64,000 nt of DNA from the NCBI RefSeq assembly GCF_900455735.1, contig NZ_UAUI01000001.1:1209001-1273000 (forward strand), given 5' to 3'. Positions 1 to 8,561 of this stretch are shown here, one piece after another. The first letter of the stretch is position 1. Each line of letters starts with the position of its first letter. The DNA is from Rhodococcus wratislaviensis (GTDB taxonomy: Bacteria; Actinomycetota; Actinomycetes; Mycobacteriales; Mycobacteriaceae). Below the pieces are notes generated by a model that ran no database searches, was not told the DNA's origin, and saw only the letters and a list, made by a program, of their open reading frames with translations. Position numbers and translations under genes: made by a program.

Positions 1-2
1 GC

Positions 3-821
3 GGTCTGGTCGGCGACTGGCGCAGCAACATCCTGTTGCGCAGCTCCGACAAGGACCTCACCGACGGGATGGGCATCGACAATTCCCCGATCGACGCCCC
101 GAACCATTCCAAGGAGATCATCCAGAGCCAGAAGGTCCCGGGTGTGGAGCAGACCGTCATCCCCACCACCGGCATCTCGGTCGGCGAGGGTCCCGGCGCG
201 ACGCAGTACATCAACTACATGTCCGTGCGGAGCTGGGGCGCCCCCGGCGAGTGGGACACCAACGCGTCCGGCATCGCGTACTCCGTGGACAACGGCGAGA
301 ACTGGGTCACCGACCCCCTGACGCTGCGGCCCAACGTGCCGGGCACGGGCGCTGAGAACTTCCAGATGGGCTCGTACGTCAAGCACGACGGATTCGTCTA
401 CGCGTTCGGCACGCCGTCGGGTCGCTCCGGCGACGCCCGGTTGTCGCGGGTGAAGGAAGCGGACATCCGGAACCTCACTTTGTACGAGTACTGGGACGGC
501 AAGGCGTGGGTGAAGGCCAACGCGACCGTCGCCGCACCGGTCATCCCCGGACCGGTCAGCGAGTTGTCGGTGCAGTTCAACCAGTACCTCGGTCAGTTCG
601 TGGCGATGTACACCGATGCCGGCAATTCGGTGGTCATGCGCCGGTCCGACCACCTCGAATCCGGCTGGAGCGAACCCGAGGTGCTGGTGAGCAGCCGGGA
701 CGTGCCCGAGCTGTACGGCGCGTACATGCACCCGTGGTCGCAGGGATCCGATCTGTATTTCCTGGCCACCACCTGGTCGGACTACAACGTCATGCTGCTG
801 CGCACCGACCTCGCGGACTGA
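3..821 (+). CDS. DUF4185 domain protein, 5' end outside window
   Basis: The reading frame is open from the first bases, so the start lies upstream of the window. About 272 residues are visible. The segment with NFQMGSYVKHDGFVYAFGTP followed by repeated aromatic strand motifs and an LYGAYMHPWS stretch is typical of DUF4185, a beta-propeller-like domain of secreted or surface proteins common in mycobacteria and rhodococci. No catalytic function is established for the family. The end at TGA is well defined. The preceding residues GLVGDWRSN continue the domain and argue against a start inside the window. The N-terminal signal sequence cannot be seen. Confidence 0.8.
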   Translation, partial: GLVGDWRSNILLRSSDKDLTDGMGIDNSPIDAPNHSKEIIQSQKVPGVEQTVIPTTGISVGEGPGATQYINYMSVRSWGAPGEWDTNASGIAYSVDNGENWVTDPLTLRPNVPGTGAENFQMGSYVKHDGFVYAFGTPSGRSGDARLSRVKEADIRNLTLYEYWDGKAWVKANATVAAPVIPGPVSELSVQFNQYLGQFVAMYTDAGNSVVMRRSDHLESGWSEPEVLVSSRDVPELYGAYMHPWSQGSDLYFLATTWSDYNVMLLRTDLAD

Positions 822-884
822 CGGTAATCTGCGAGTGACAGCGTGCGCGGGTCAGCGCACGCCACACGAGCAGAGGAGCGGTCT

Positions 885-1160
885 GTGGCGGCCACGGTGG
901 AGCACGACGTGTCGGAATCCCGGTTCGAGATCTACCTCGACGGCCAGCTGGCCGGATACGCCGACTACTTCGAGCGGAACGGTGCCCGCGACTTCCACCA
1001 CACCGTGACGTACCCGCAGTTCCGAGGGCAGGGTCTGGCCGCGGAGGTGGTGAAGGCCGCCCTCGACGACACGAAGTCCCGCGGGCTCACCGTGATTCCG
1101 TCGTGCTCGTACGTCGAGAAGTACATCGCCGAGAATCCGAGCTATGCGGAGCTCGTCTGA
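885..1160 (+). CDS. Small GNAT N-acetyltransferase (COG2388 type)
   Basis: A 91-residue protein of the single-domain, minimal GNAT type (YjdJ/GTNAT10-like). It contains the acetyl-CoA pyrophosphate-binding loop FRGQGLAAEVV and the C-terminal SCSYVEKYIAENP strand-helix seen in this family. Members acetylate small amines or protein termini, but the substrate here is unknown. I chose the GTG start because an AGAGGAG ribosome-binding site lies 6-12 bases upstream, whereas the frame extends further without one. The 3' end overlaps the next lipoprotein gene by 17 bases, suggesting co-expression. Confidence 0.8.
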   Translation: MAATVEHDVSESRFEIYLDGQLAGYADYFERNGARDFHHTVTYPQFRGQGLAAEVVKAALDDTKSRGLTVIPSCSYVEKYIAENPSYAELV

Positions 1161-1683
1161 TCCGGTCCGCCTGACCGTTCGCGCGACGTGCCTGGTCGCC
1201 GTGGCGGTCGTGCTGGCCGGCTGCGGTTCCGGCGACGGTTCCGAGACCGGTCCGGCGTCCGCGCCGACCACGTCGGTGTCCGCTCAGCCCGGCGCGTTCG
1301 TGGGTGAATGCGGCTCGCTGACCGACGCCGAGGTGTACGAGCGGGCCGGGATCACCGGGCTCACCCCGGTGTCGCGCAACGGCATCAAGTGCCGGTGGGA
1401 AGCGGACGGCGGCGAACGGTACGTGATGTTCACCTGGTACCGGGGCAGCCCCATCGACCGGGAACGGTCGGTGGCCAAGGGCATCGGTCACGAGGTCCAC
1501 GACCTCGAGATCGCCGGGCATCGCGGATTCTCCTCGCAGAACGTCGGGTTCTGCGAGGTCGCGCTCGGCACGGGTGCCGACTTCGTGCACTGGCTGGTCC
1601 GCTACGGCACGGGCACCGCACCCTCCGACCCGTGCGCGGCCCCGACCGCGCTCGGCCGGCTGACGTTGGAGAAGGTCAAATGA
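1144..1683 (+). CDS. DUF3558 family lipoprotein
   Basis: A 179-residue predicted lipoprotein. An N-terminal hydrophobic stretch ends in the lipobox LAGC (Cys27), so the mature protein should be diacylglyceryl-modified and anchored on the outer face of the membrane. The remainder matches DUF3558, with the pattern GECGSLTDAEV near the start, paired cysteines and the RERSVAKGIGH segment. Function is unknown for the family. The gene starts inside the preceding acetyltransferase gene and its stop overlaps the next DUF3558 gene (ATGA), so the two lipoproteins are translationally coupled paralogues. Confidence 0.85.
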   Translation: MRSSSDPVRLTVRATCLVAVAVVLAGCGSGDGSETGPASAPTTSVSAQPGAFVGECGSLTDAEVYERAGITGLTPVSRNGIKCRWEADGGERYVMFTWYRGSPIDRERSVAKGIGHEVHDLEIAGHRGFSSQNVGFCEVALGTGADFVHWLVRYGTGTAPSDPCAAPTALGRLTLEKVK

Positions 1684-2207
1684 GCGGCGGCCGCCGGCTC
1701 GCCGCAGCGGTGGCGGCGGCGATGATGCTGGCCGGCTGCGGCACCTCCGTCACCGGCAACCCCCTACCCGAAGGCGCGGCCGCCGCCGAAGAAGGCGGCT
1801 CGCCGCAGTTCGACAAGCTCCTCCGCGAGTGCGACGCGGTCCCGAACGACAAGATCGCGGAGACCCTCCACGGCGCCGGCATCGACCAGTACTTCTTCGG
1901 CGCGGTGTGCATGTGGACGGTGTCGTCCGCCGCCGGATCGATCGACGTGACGTTCGGCTGGTTCGAGAACAACTCGCTGCAACGGGAGCGGAGTGTGGCG
2001 GACCAGCTGGGCTACCAGGTGGAAACCACGTCGATCGCGGGCACGTCGGCGTTCAGCGCCCGGCGCCCGGGTGATTCGGCGACGTGCGGGATCACCGCCG
2101 CCTATTCCGGCGTCATCACCTGGTGGGTGCAGCAGCGCTCGGGCACCGGCGACCCGTGCGACGGAGCGCGCACTCTCGCCGAACTGACCCTGCAACGCAA
2201 CCAGTAG
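1680..2207 (+). CDS. DUF3558 family lipoprotein (second paralogue)
   Basis: A 175-residue lipoprotein beginning MSGGRRLAAAVAAAMMLAGC, with a short signal peptide and lipobox LAGC. The body repeats the organisation of the preceding DUF3558 protein, including an RERSVADQLGY segment equivalent to RERSVAKGIGH, so the pair probably arose by tandem duplication. The start ATG overlaps the upstream TGA. The frame stays open far upstream inside the neighbour, but only this start gives a signal peptide. Role unknown, probably an envelope component. Confidence 0.85.
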   Translation: MSGGRRLAAAVAAAMMLAGCGTSVTGNPLPEGAAAAEEGGSPQFDKLLRECDAVPNDKIAETLHGAGIDQYFFGAVCMWTVSSAAGSIDVTFGWFENNSLQRERSVADQLGYQVETTSIAGTSAFSARRPGDSATCGITAAYSGVITWWVQQRSGTGDPCDGARTLAELTLQRNQ

Positions 2208-2232
2208 CGGCCGAAATTCGGTCGCGGTGGCC
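2207..2232 (+). terminator. Short hairpin after the DUF3558 pair
   Basis: Directly after the stop codon the sequence GCGGCCGAA-ATT-CGGTCGC forms a compact imperfect stem without a U tract. In high-GC actinobacteria such hairpins often serve as intrinsic terminators; that role is inferred only. Confidence 0.35.
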
Positions 2233-2290
2233 TCGACCTCGCTGTTAGCGTCGAAGGACCACCGATCGAGCCGACCAGAGGACCCTTGCC

Positions 2291-3532
2291 GTGACCGCCA
2301 CCGAGACGGCTGTGACTCGCCGGTTCGGGCCCCTGATCCTCCTGAACCTCGCGACGCTGTTCTCGTCCACGGGCAACGGCATCGCGATCGTCGTGCTGCC
2401 CTGGCTCGTGCTCGAGAGGACCGGTCGCGCGTCCGACGCCGCGATCGTAGCGGGCGCGGCCACGCTGCCGCTGCTGTTGTCGAGCCTGTTCGCGGGCACG
2501 TTCGTCGACCTGTTCGGGCGTCGCCGTACGTCGATGATCTCCGACTGCCTGTCCGCCCTGTCGGTGGCGGCCATCCCGGTGATCGCGAACACCACCGGCC
2601 TCACCGTCACGGTGATCGCCGTCCTCGCCGCGATCGGCGCGGCGTTCGATCCGGCCGGGATCGCGGCGCGGGAGTCGATGCTGCCCGCCGCCACCAAGTC
2701 CGCCGGGTGGTCCCTCGACCGGATGAACAGCCTCTACGAGGCCAACTACAACGTGGCGTATCTCGTCGGACCGGGCATCGGCGGCGTCCTCATCGCCACA
2801 GTGGGTGCGGTGAACACGTTGTGGGTCACCGCCGTCGGCTTCGTGCTGTCCGTGGTGACCATCGCGTTCCTGCGACTCGAGAACGCAGGTAGACCCGACA
2901 CGGCCACGCGCCCGACGTCCATCTGGCACGGCACGCTCGAGGGCCTGAAGTTCGTGTGGCACAACCGGCTCCTGCGGACGATCGCTCTGGTGGACATGGC
3001 GGTGGTCGCGCTGTACATGCCCGTCGAATCGGTGGTGTTCCCGGTGTACTTCACCGAACTCGACAAGCCCGCGCAACTGGGTTCGGTCCTGATGGCGCTC
3101 AGCATCGGCGGCGTGGTGGGCGCCCTCGCGTACGGACCGCTCGCGCCGTTCGTGTCGCGCAGGATGCTGATGGTGGTGGCGGTGACGGTGCTGGGCGCGG
3201 CCATGGTCGCGATGGCGTTCCTGCCGCCGCTGTGGGCGATTCTGGCGCTGGCCCTCCTGCAGGGTCTCGTGTTCGGTCCGGTCGGCCCGATCGCCAACTA
3301 CGCCATGCAGACTCGCAGTCCGGAGCACATGCGCGGACGGGTCACCGGAGTCATGACGTCCACCGCGTACGCCGCGGGCCCGTTGGGCTACCTGCTGGCC
3401 GGTCCCCTCCTCGACAAGTGGGGCATCCAGCCGACGTTCTTCGTGCTCGCGATCCCGGTCCTGATCATCGGGCTGGCGTGCTTCGCGCTGCCCGTGCTGA
3501 AGGAACTGGACGACAAGGTGCCCGTCAGTTGA
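2291..3532 (+). CDS. MFS transporter (drug-export type)
   Basis: A 413-residue integral membrane protein of the major facilitator superfamily. Residues 10-180 hold the first six predicted helices, with the loop-2/3 signature FVDLFGRRRTSMISD (the GxxxDRxGRR-type motif). The second half starts after a cytoplasmic loop around residues 195-225. Sequence style resembles antibiotic or multidrug exporters of the TMR_5/MFS_3 group, but the substrate is unknown. The start is GTG, consistent with neighbours. Its stop overlaps by 8 bases the stop end of the convergent carboxylesterase gene. Confidence 0.85.
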   Translation: MTATETAVTRRFGPLILLNLATLFSSTGNGIAIVVLPWLVLERTGRASDAAIVAGAATLPLLLSSLFAGTFVDLFGRRRTSMISDCLSALSVAAIPVIANTTGLTVTVIAVLAAIGAAFDPAGIAARESMLPAATKSAGWSLDRMNSLYEANYNVAYLVGPGIGGVLIATVGAVNTLWVTAVGFVLSVVTIAFLRLENAGRPDTATRPTSIWHGTLEGLKFVWHNRLLRTIALVDMAVVALYMPVESVVFPVYFTELDKPAQLGSVLMALSIGGVVGALAYGPLAPFVSRRMLMVVAVTVLGAAMVAMAFLPPLWAILALALLQGLVFGPVGPIANYAMQTRSPEHMRGRVTGVMTSTAYAAGPLGYLLAGPLLDKWGIQPTFFVLAIPVLIIGLACFALPVLKELDDKVPVS

Positions 3533-5078
3533 AGCCCATGACGTCGTTTCCCCAGGCGATCCGCATCTCGTGGTCGGGATCCTTCACGAGACTGTCCGCG
3601 CCGTCGATCAGTAGCGTCGAGCGGTTCTCCTCGTCGTAGGGCGCCCAGTGCTTGGACCCGTCCAGCGCGGCGGGGACACCGTGCCGCGCGAACGCGAGCC
3701 ACCGGCGCTGGATCCGGCCCGACACCTCGAGCGCCGTCTTCCGGCCGCCGAGCCAGAACGTCGGGTCGATGTTGAGGGTGTCGAAATTGCCGAAGACGTA
3801 CGGGAGTTCGGTGGCATGCCCCGCTCCGATGCGCGCGGCCTTGAGCATCGGCGTTGCCTGATCGAACCGGTACATCCACGTCGGTGAGTGCCTGCTGTGG
3901 GCGTCGGCCACCCACAGCGCGGGCATCCGGAACGCGGCGTCCCGCGACATCGCGAGCGCGCCCTTCGGCTTGCCGCGGTCCGGGTACGCCGACAGGATGT
4001 CCGCGAGGCGGGCGGCGGGCAGTTCGGGGTGATCGGCCGCGATCGCCCTCAGCATCTCCTGCACCGAATCCGACGTAACCGGTAGCAGAGGCGATTTCAT
4101 GAACTTGAAGATCGACGACTCGTCCTTGTTGGAACCGATGATGAGGGGGATGCGGTGCGAGTAGCCCTTCTGGAACGCGGCCACCGGGTAGCGGGGCAGG
4201 AAGTCGCGGTCCACTACGGGCGCCATCGCGAGGGTGCCCGGAATCCTGGTCGGCACCTCGTTGACGAGGGTGTCGCTGGCCTCGATGACCGTGCGATACG
4301 GAAGGTGCAGCAGCGTGTCGATCTGCTCAGGTTCCACCTCGAGGATGTCGAGGAACTGCTTCGCGACGGTGGCCGCCCGCTCGCTCCCGTAGACCGACGT
4401 GGCGGGTGGGCTCTGGGCGATCGCGCGGTGGAACAGTCCCTCCGCGCTCGGACACGTCATCAGCGTGGTGATCGACCCGGCGCCGGACGACTCCCCGAAC
4501 ACCGTCACCTCGTCCGGGTCACCGCCGAACGACGCGATGTTGTCGCGCACCCATTCGAGGGCCGCGACCTGGTCACGCAGCCCGCAGTTGGTCTCGAACA
4601 CCCGCCCGGTCGTCGAGAACGACGACAGGTCGAGGAAGCCGAGCGCCCCCACTCGGTAGTTGAACGAGACCAGCACGACGTCGCCGAGGGTGGACAGGAT
4701 GCGCCCGTTGTAGATGCCCTGAGCTGCGGTTCCCAGGCAGTACGCACCGCCGTGGATCCACACCATCACCGGCCGGGGGTTGCCGTCGGGTCTCGGGGCC
4801 CAGACGTTGACGGACAGGCAGTCCTCGTCCATCTCGAGTCCCGCGTCGATCGGGACGGCGGTGCCGTGTCCCTGCGGCGCCATCGGGCCGAAGTCGACGC
4901 AGTCGCGCACACCGTCCCACGGTGCGGGCGGGACCGGCGCGCGAAACCGCAGATCGCCGACGGGGGCCGCGGCGAACGGGATGCCCTTCCACGCGTAGAC
5001 GTCGCCCTCGGGGTAGCCACGCACCTCGCCGTCCCGGGCACGGACGACGAGCGTGTCGCCGGACTTGTCGACCTCCAC
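3525..5078 (-). CDS. Type B carboxylesterase
   Basis: A 517-residue alpha/beta hydrolase of the carboxylesterase/para-nitrobenzyl esterase family. The nucleophile elbow GESSGAGS is at residues 195-202 with Ser197. The conserved oxyanion segment WIHGGAYCLG and the EDCLSVNVW motif precede it. The acid residue is likely the Glu in SNKDESSIF and the base the His in GAGHATELPYVFG, so the triad looks intact. No signal peptide is visible, suggesting a cytoplasmic enzyme. It probably hydrolyses short aliphatic or aromatic esters; the natural substrate is unknown. It faces the MFS gene tail to tail and is divergent from the Nudix-like gene. Confidence 0.92.
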   Translation of the reverse strand: MEVDKSGDTLVVRARDGEVRGYPEGDVYAWKGIPFAAAPVGDLRFRAPVPPAPWDGVRDCVDFGPMAPQGHGTAVPIDAGLEMDEDCLSVNVWAPRPDGNPRPVMVWIHGGAYCLGTAAQGIYNGRILSTLGDVVLVSFNYRVGALGFLDLSSFSTTGRVFETNCGLRDQVAALEWVRDNIASFGGDPDEVTVFGESSGAGSITTLMTCPSAEGLFHRAIAQSPPATSVYGSERAATVAKQFLDILEVEPEQIDTLLHLPYRTVIEASDTLVNEVPTRIPGTLAMAPVVDRDFLPRYPVAAFQKGYSHRIPLIIGSNKDESSIFKFMKSPLLPVTSDSVQEMLRAIAADHPELPAARLADILSAYPDRGKPKGALAMSRDAAFRMPALWVADAHSRHSPTWMYRFDQATPMLKAARIGAGHATELPYVFGNFDTLNIDPTFWLGGRKTALEVSGRIQRRWLAFARHGVPAALDGSKHWAPYDEENRSTLLIDGADSLVKDPDHEMRIAWGNDVMGFN

Positions 5079-5177
5079 GGACGGACCTCCTCACGCAGCT
5101 CGTGCCGGGAATCTCTCGTCAAACTACCAACGATGAGCAGGCAGGACCGATCGAACAGATATAGATCAACCGTGCGC

Positions 5178-5192
5178 TAACATTCCTGCGTG
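5178..5192 (+). promoter_or_regulatory. Probable -10 box for a leaderless transcript
   Basis: TAACAT lies so that its usual initiation point, 6-7 bases downstream, coincides with the GTG start of the NrtR-like gene. No ribosome-binding site precedes that GTG, so a leaderless mRNA, common in actinobacteria, is the simplest reading. No clear -35 is present. Confidence 0.4.
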
Positions 5193-5867
5193 GCCGCATG
5201 GACCGATTCCGAGGGCAAGAGCCTCCTCGACTATCCGCGCCCGTCGGTGGCGGTCGACGTCGCCGTCCTCACCGTCGACGGCACGGAATTGAAAGTCCTT
5301 GTGGTTCCCCGCCGTACGGGCGAGCTCGCACTCCCCGGCACCTTCCTCCACGAGGGTGAACGACTGCAGGACGCCGCCGAGCGGTGCCTGCGCATCAAGG
5401 CCGGCCTGAGTGGCACCGAATTCCATCAGCTGGCAATGCTCGACGATCCCGGCCGCGACGACCGCGGGTGGGTGCTGTCGATGACGCACGGGGCCGCGCT
5501 GCCCCGCACGGCGCTCCCCCGCGACACCCTGTTGATCACCGTCGACGACGATCGGGTGACGCAGGAGCTGGCGTTCGACCACGCGGACGTCGTCGCCCTC
5601 GCCGTCGCCGACCTGCGAGAGCGGTACGCGCGGTCCGTCGACCCGTCCGGCCTTGCCGGCGACACGTTCACGGTGCTCGAACTCCGCCGGGTCTACGAGG
5701 TGGTGTTCGGACGTCCCCTGCCGAAGGACTCGTTCCGGCGGCACATGATGCCTGCCCTCGACAACACCGGCGACATGGCCGTCGTCGGGACCGGCCGGCC
5801 CGCGGAGATCTACACGCGCGGCCCTGCACCTCTCCCGCCGACCGCGGCCGCTTTTCTCGCCGGCTGA
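5190..5867 (+). CDS. NrtR-like Nudix-fold regulator with degenerate Nudix box
   Basis: A 225-residue protein with an N-terminal Nudix fold (about 15-150) and a C-terminal winged-helix part (about 155-225, FTVLELRRVYEVVFG and KDSFRRHMMPALD), the architecture of NrtR-type regulators that sense ADP-ribose and repress NAD or sugar metabolism genes. In the Nudix box, Glu57 and Arg65 remain, but the catalytic REUxEE core reads RCLRIK: all three key glutamates are replaced by Cys66, Ile69 and Lys70. Metal-dependent hydrolysis is therefore unlikely, supporting a sensor role. It sits just upstream of a TPP-controlled thiamine-salvage operon, but its own targets cannot be told from the sequence. Confidence 0.75.
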   Translation: MAAWTDSEGKSLLDYPRPSVAVDVAVLTVDGTELKVLVVPRRTGELALPGTFLHEGERLQDAAERCLRIKAGLSGTEFHQLAMLDDPGRDDRGWVLSMTHGAALPRTALPRDTLLITVDDDRVTQELAFDHADVVALAVADLRERYARSVDPSGLAGDTFTVLELRRVYEVVFGRPLPKDSFRRHMMPALDNTGDMAVVGTGRPAEIYTRGPAPLPPTAAAFLAG

Positions 5868-5930
5868 GCCCGTCCACCGACCCGGGGCCTTTCCGCCCGC
5901 GGCACGGCCGGTGCTAGGGTCGGCTTGTTC

Positions 5931-6009
5931 TGACACGGGGTGCTCCGCACGGGCGGGGCTGAGAACACACCCGGGAACCTGCTCAGGTAATGCTGACGAA
6001 GGGATGTCA
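5931..6009 (+). ncRNA. TPP riboswitch (THI element)
   Basis: The stretch contains the conserved blocks of the thiamine pyrophosphate aptamer in order: GGGGTGC (5937-5943), CTGAGA (5959-5964), GAACCTG (5975-5981) and GGTAATGCTGACG (5986-5998). P1 can form between TGACA (5931-5935) and TGTCA (6005-6009). The ribosome-binding site AAGGGA (5999-6004) lies inside the 3' side of the aptamer, ten bases before the GTG of tenA. Binding of TPP should therefore hide the site and repress translation of the operon; this mode is inferred from the layout. Confidence 0.93.
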
Positions 6010-6014
6010 ACGTT

Positions 6015-6737
6015 GTGAATAGCTCTGTCCAAGACGCTGCCGGCGCAGGCCAGCACGCCCGATTCACGGACCACTTGTGGGACCGGACCAAGGTGCTGCG
6101 CGAGGCGATCGACGAACTCGAGTTCCTGCGCCGCCTCGGCGACGGAACCCTGCCGCTGGACGTGTTCCGCACGTACATCGAGCAGGATTTCCTGTACCTG
6201 ACCGGGTACGCGAAGGCGCTCTCCCTGGTGGCCGCGCACGCGCCGGGCCCCGTGGAGGCCGGCTTCTGGGCGGGCTCGGCGGCCGAGGCCGCCACGGTCG
6301 AGGCGACGCTGCACCAGAATCTGCTGACGAGCGGGCGACTTCCCGCGTCGGACGTGGAGCCGCTGCATTCGCCTGCCTGCCTCGGGTACATCTCCTACCT
6401 GACGGCCGTCGCCGCCACCGAGCCGTACGCGGTGGCCGCGGCCGCGGTGCTGCCCTGCTTCTGGATCTACGCCGACGTCGGGCACCGGCTCGCGGCGAGC
6501 GCCCGTGAGGTGCTCTCCGCCGACCCGTCGCACCCCTACGCGCAGTGGGTGACCACCTACGACGCGGAGGAATTCCACGCCGCCGTCGCGACGGCCCGCG
6601 AACTCGTGGACGCCGCGGCCGAGGCCTCGACCGACGCCCAGCGCGAGGCGATGGCGGAGGCGTTCGTGATCGCCAGCCGCTACGAACTCATGTTCTGGGA
6701 CACCGCCCTCAACAAGCAGGAATGGCCGGCGTCGTGA
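6015..6737 (+). CDS. tenA: TenA family thiaminase II / aminopyrimidine aminohydrolase
   Basis: A 240-residue all-alpha protein of the TenA/THI-4 family. It hydrolyses 4-amino-5-aminomethyl-2-methylpyrimidine to the hydroxymethyl pyrimidine (HMP) used for thiamine synthesis. The catalytic cysteine is Cys148 in LPCFWIYADVG, and the C-terminal Glu of ASRYELMFWDTAL matches the conserved general acid. The gene follows the TPP riboswitch by five bases and its stop overlaps the start of the next gene (GTGA). Its neighbours form an ABC importer, so the operon reads as import and recovery of degraded thiamine pyrimidine. Confidence 0.92.
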   Translation: MNSSVQDAAGAGQHARFTDHLWDRTKVLREAIDELEFLRRLGDGTLPLDVFRTYIEQDFLYLTGYAKALSLVAAHAPGPVEAGFWAGSAAEAATVEATLHQNLLTSGRLPASDVEPLHSPACLGYISYLTAVAATEPYAVAAAAVLPCFWIYADVGHRLAASAREVLSADPSHPYAQWVTTYDAEEFHAAVATARELVDAAAEASTDAQREAMAEAFVIASRYELMFWDTALNKQEWPAS

Positions 6738-7762
6738 CACTCTTCTCTCGTATCAAACGCGCCGCCACCGCAGCCGTCGTCCTGGTCTCCGCCCTCTCGC
6801 TGCTCACCGGTTGCGCCGGTGACTCGCAGTCCGGCGACACCATCCGGTTCGCACTCGACTGGACACCGAACACCAACCACACCGGTCTGTTCGTCGCCCA
6901 GCAGGAAGGGTGGTTCGCGGACGCCGGACTCGACGTGCAGGTGCTGCCCTACAACGACACCTCGCCCGACACCCTGGTCGACGCCGGTAACGCGGAGTTC
7001 GGGGTGAGCTTCCAGAGTTCCGCGACGTTCTCGAAGGCCGCGGGCGCACAGACCACGTCGGTGATGGCTCCGCTGCAGCACTGGGCGACGGGCATCGCGG
7101 TGAAGGCCGATCGCGCCGACATCACCCGCCCCCGGGATCTGGACGGCAAGATCTACGCCGGCTTCGCGGACCCGGACGGCGAGGAGACGCTGAAGCAGAT
7201 CATCCGGAACGACGGCGGCAAAGGCGAATTCACCACGGTCACGCTCGGCACCTCGGCCTACGAGGCCGTGTACTCCGGCACCGCCGACTTCACCGTGTCG
7301 TTCTTCGGCTGGGAGGGCATCGAGGCCGAGCACCAGGGCACCCCGATGCGCTACTTCCACTACACCGACTACGGCTTCCCGGATGCGTACGCGCTCGTCA
7401 TCGAGGGCAACGAGCAGTGGATGGCCGACCATCCCGAGCAGGCCCGCAAGTTCGTCCAGGCGCTGCAGCGTGGATACCAGTTCGCTGCCGACCGGCCCGA
7501 CGAGGCCGCGCAGATACTGATCGACGCCAACCCCGGCGCCTTCACGGACGAATCCCTCGTGCGGGAGAGCCAGCAGATGCTGTCCTCCGAGTACATGAAG
7601 GACGGTTCCGGCAAGGTCGGGACACAGACGGCCGAGCAGTGGGCGGGGTACTCCGGTTTCCTGTTCAAGCACGGCCTGCTCACCGGCCCCGACGGGGCAC
7701 CGCTGACCACGGAACCCGACTGGTCGACGTATTTCACCAATGAGTACCTCGCTCAGCCCTGA
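6734..7762 (+). CDS. thiY: ThiY-like pyrimidine-binding lipoprotein of ABC importer
   Basis: A 342-residue substrate-binding lipoprotein with an N-terminal signal ending in the lipobox LTGC. The mature part begins with the NMT1/THI5-like signature FALDWTPNTNHTGLFVA, typical of ThiY proteins that bind N-formyl-4-amino-5-aminomethyl-2-methylpyrimidine. It should sit outside the membrane and deliver ligand to the permease below. I chose the GTG that overlaps the tenA stop; an ATG four codons upstream is an alternative. Stop and start of the permease gene overlap by 23 bases. Confidence 0.88.
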   Translation: MTLFSRIKRAATAAVVLVSALSLLTGCAGDSQSGDTIRFALDWTPNTNHTGLFVAQQEGWFADAGLDVQVLPYNDTSPDTLVDAGNAEFGVSFQSSATFSKAAGAQTTSVMAPLQHWATGIAVKADRADITRPRDLDGKIYAGFADPDGEETLKQIIRNDGGKGEFTTVTLGTSAYEAVYSGTADFTVSFFGWEGIEAEHQGTPMRYFHYTDYGFPDAYALVIEGNEQWMADHPEQARKFVQALQRGYQFAADRPDEAAQILIDANPGAFTDESLVRESQQMLSSEYMKDGSGKVGTQTAEQWAGYSGFLFKHGLLTGPDGAPLTTEPDWSTYFTNEYLAQP

Positions 7763-8561
7763 CCCCAGTCTCCGTACCACGGCCCCGGGCACGTCCCCGC
7801 TGCTGCGGCGGGTGCTGCCCGCGGTCGTGGTCGTGGCACTGCTGGTCGTCGCGTGGCAGGTGTACGTGACGGTCAGCGGTATCCGGCCGCAGGTGCTGCC
7901 GTCGCCGCTGCGGGTCGTCCAGCAGGGCTGGCGGGCGCGGGACGCCATCTCCGGTCACGCCTCCGCGACACTCCAGGTGACGCTGATCGGGTTCGCTGTG
8001 TCCCTGCTCTTCGCGTGGGCCCTCGCGGTGCTCGTGGACTTCTCGCCATGGCTGCGACGCGCGTTCGTTCCGCTGTTCGTCGTGTCGCAGACACTGCCGA
8101 TCATCGCGATCGCGCCGCTGATGATCATCTGGTTCGGATTCGGTCTGCTGCCGAAGATTCTCGTGATCGCGCTCGCCACGTTCTTCCCGATGACGATCGG
8201 TCTGATCGAGGGTTTCGCCGCCGCCGACCGGGAGGCCGGCGCGTTGTTGCGCAGCATGGGCGCCTCACGGTGGCAGGAATTCCGCTACGTGCGGCTTCCG
8301 TCGGCGATCCCCCGGTTCTTCACCGCCCTGCGCATCGGCATCACGTACGCCGTCGTGGGTGCCGTGTTCGCCGAATACGTCGGGGCCACGTCCGGTCTCG
8401 GCATCTACATGGCGACGCAGAAGAACTCCTTCCGCACCGACCTCGTGCTGGCGGCGGTGCTCGTGACCGCCGTGATCAGCGTCAGCCTCTACCTGCTCAC
8501 CTTCGCGGTCGAGCGCGTCGTCGCCCCGTGGATCAAGAACGAAAGGGCCCGGCATGAGTGA
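7740..8561 (+). CDS. thiX: ThiX-like ABC transporter permease
   Basis: A 273-residue inner-membrane permease of the BPD_transp_1 type with about six predicted helices. The cytoplasmic EAA loop is recognisable as EAGALLRSMGASRWQEF, the contact site for the ATPase. Permeases of the SsuC/TauC/ThiX group look alike; assignment to pyrimidine transport rests on the TPP riboswitch, tenA and thiY in the same operon. It overlaps thiY upstream and the ATPase gene downstream by 8 bases. Confidence 0.88.
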   Translation: MSTSLSPDPSLRTTAPGTSPLLRRVLPAVVVVALLVVAWQVYVTVSGIRPQVLPSPLRVVQQGWRARDAISGHASATLQVTLIGFAVSLLFAWALAVLVDFSPWLRRAFVPLFVVSQTLPIIAIAPLMIIWFGFGLLPKILVIALATFFPMTIGLIEGFAAADREAGALLRSMGASRWQEFRYVRLPSAIPRFFTALRIGITYAVVGAVFAEYVGATSGLGIYMATQKNSFRTDLVLAAVLVTAVISVSLYLLTFAVERVVAPWIKNERARHE

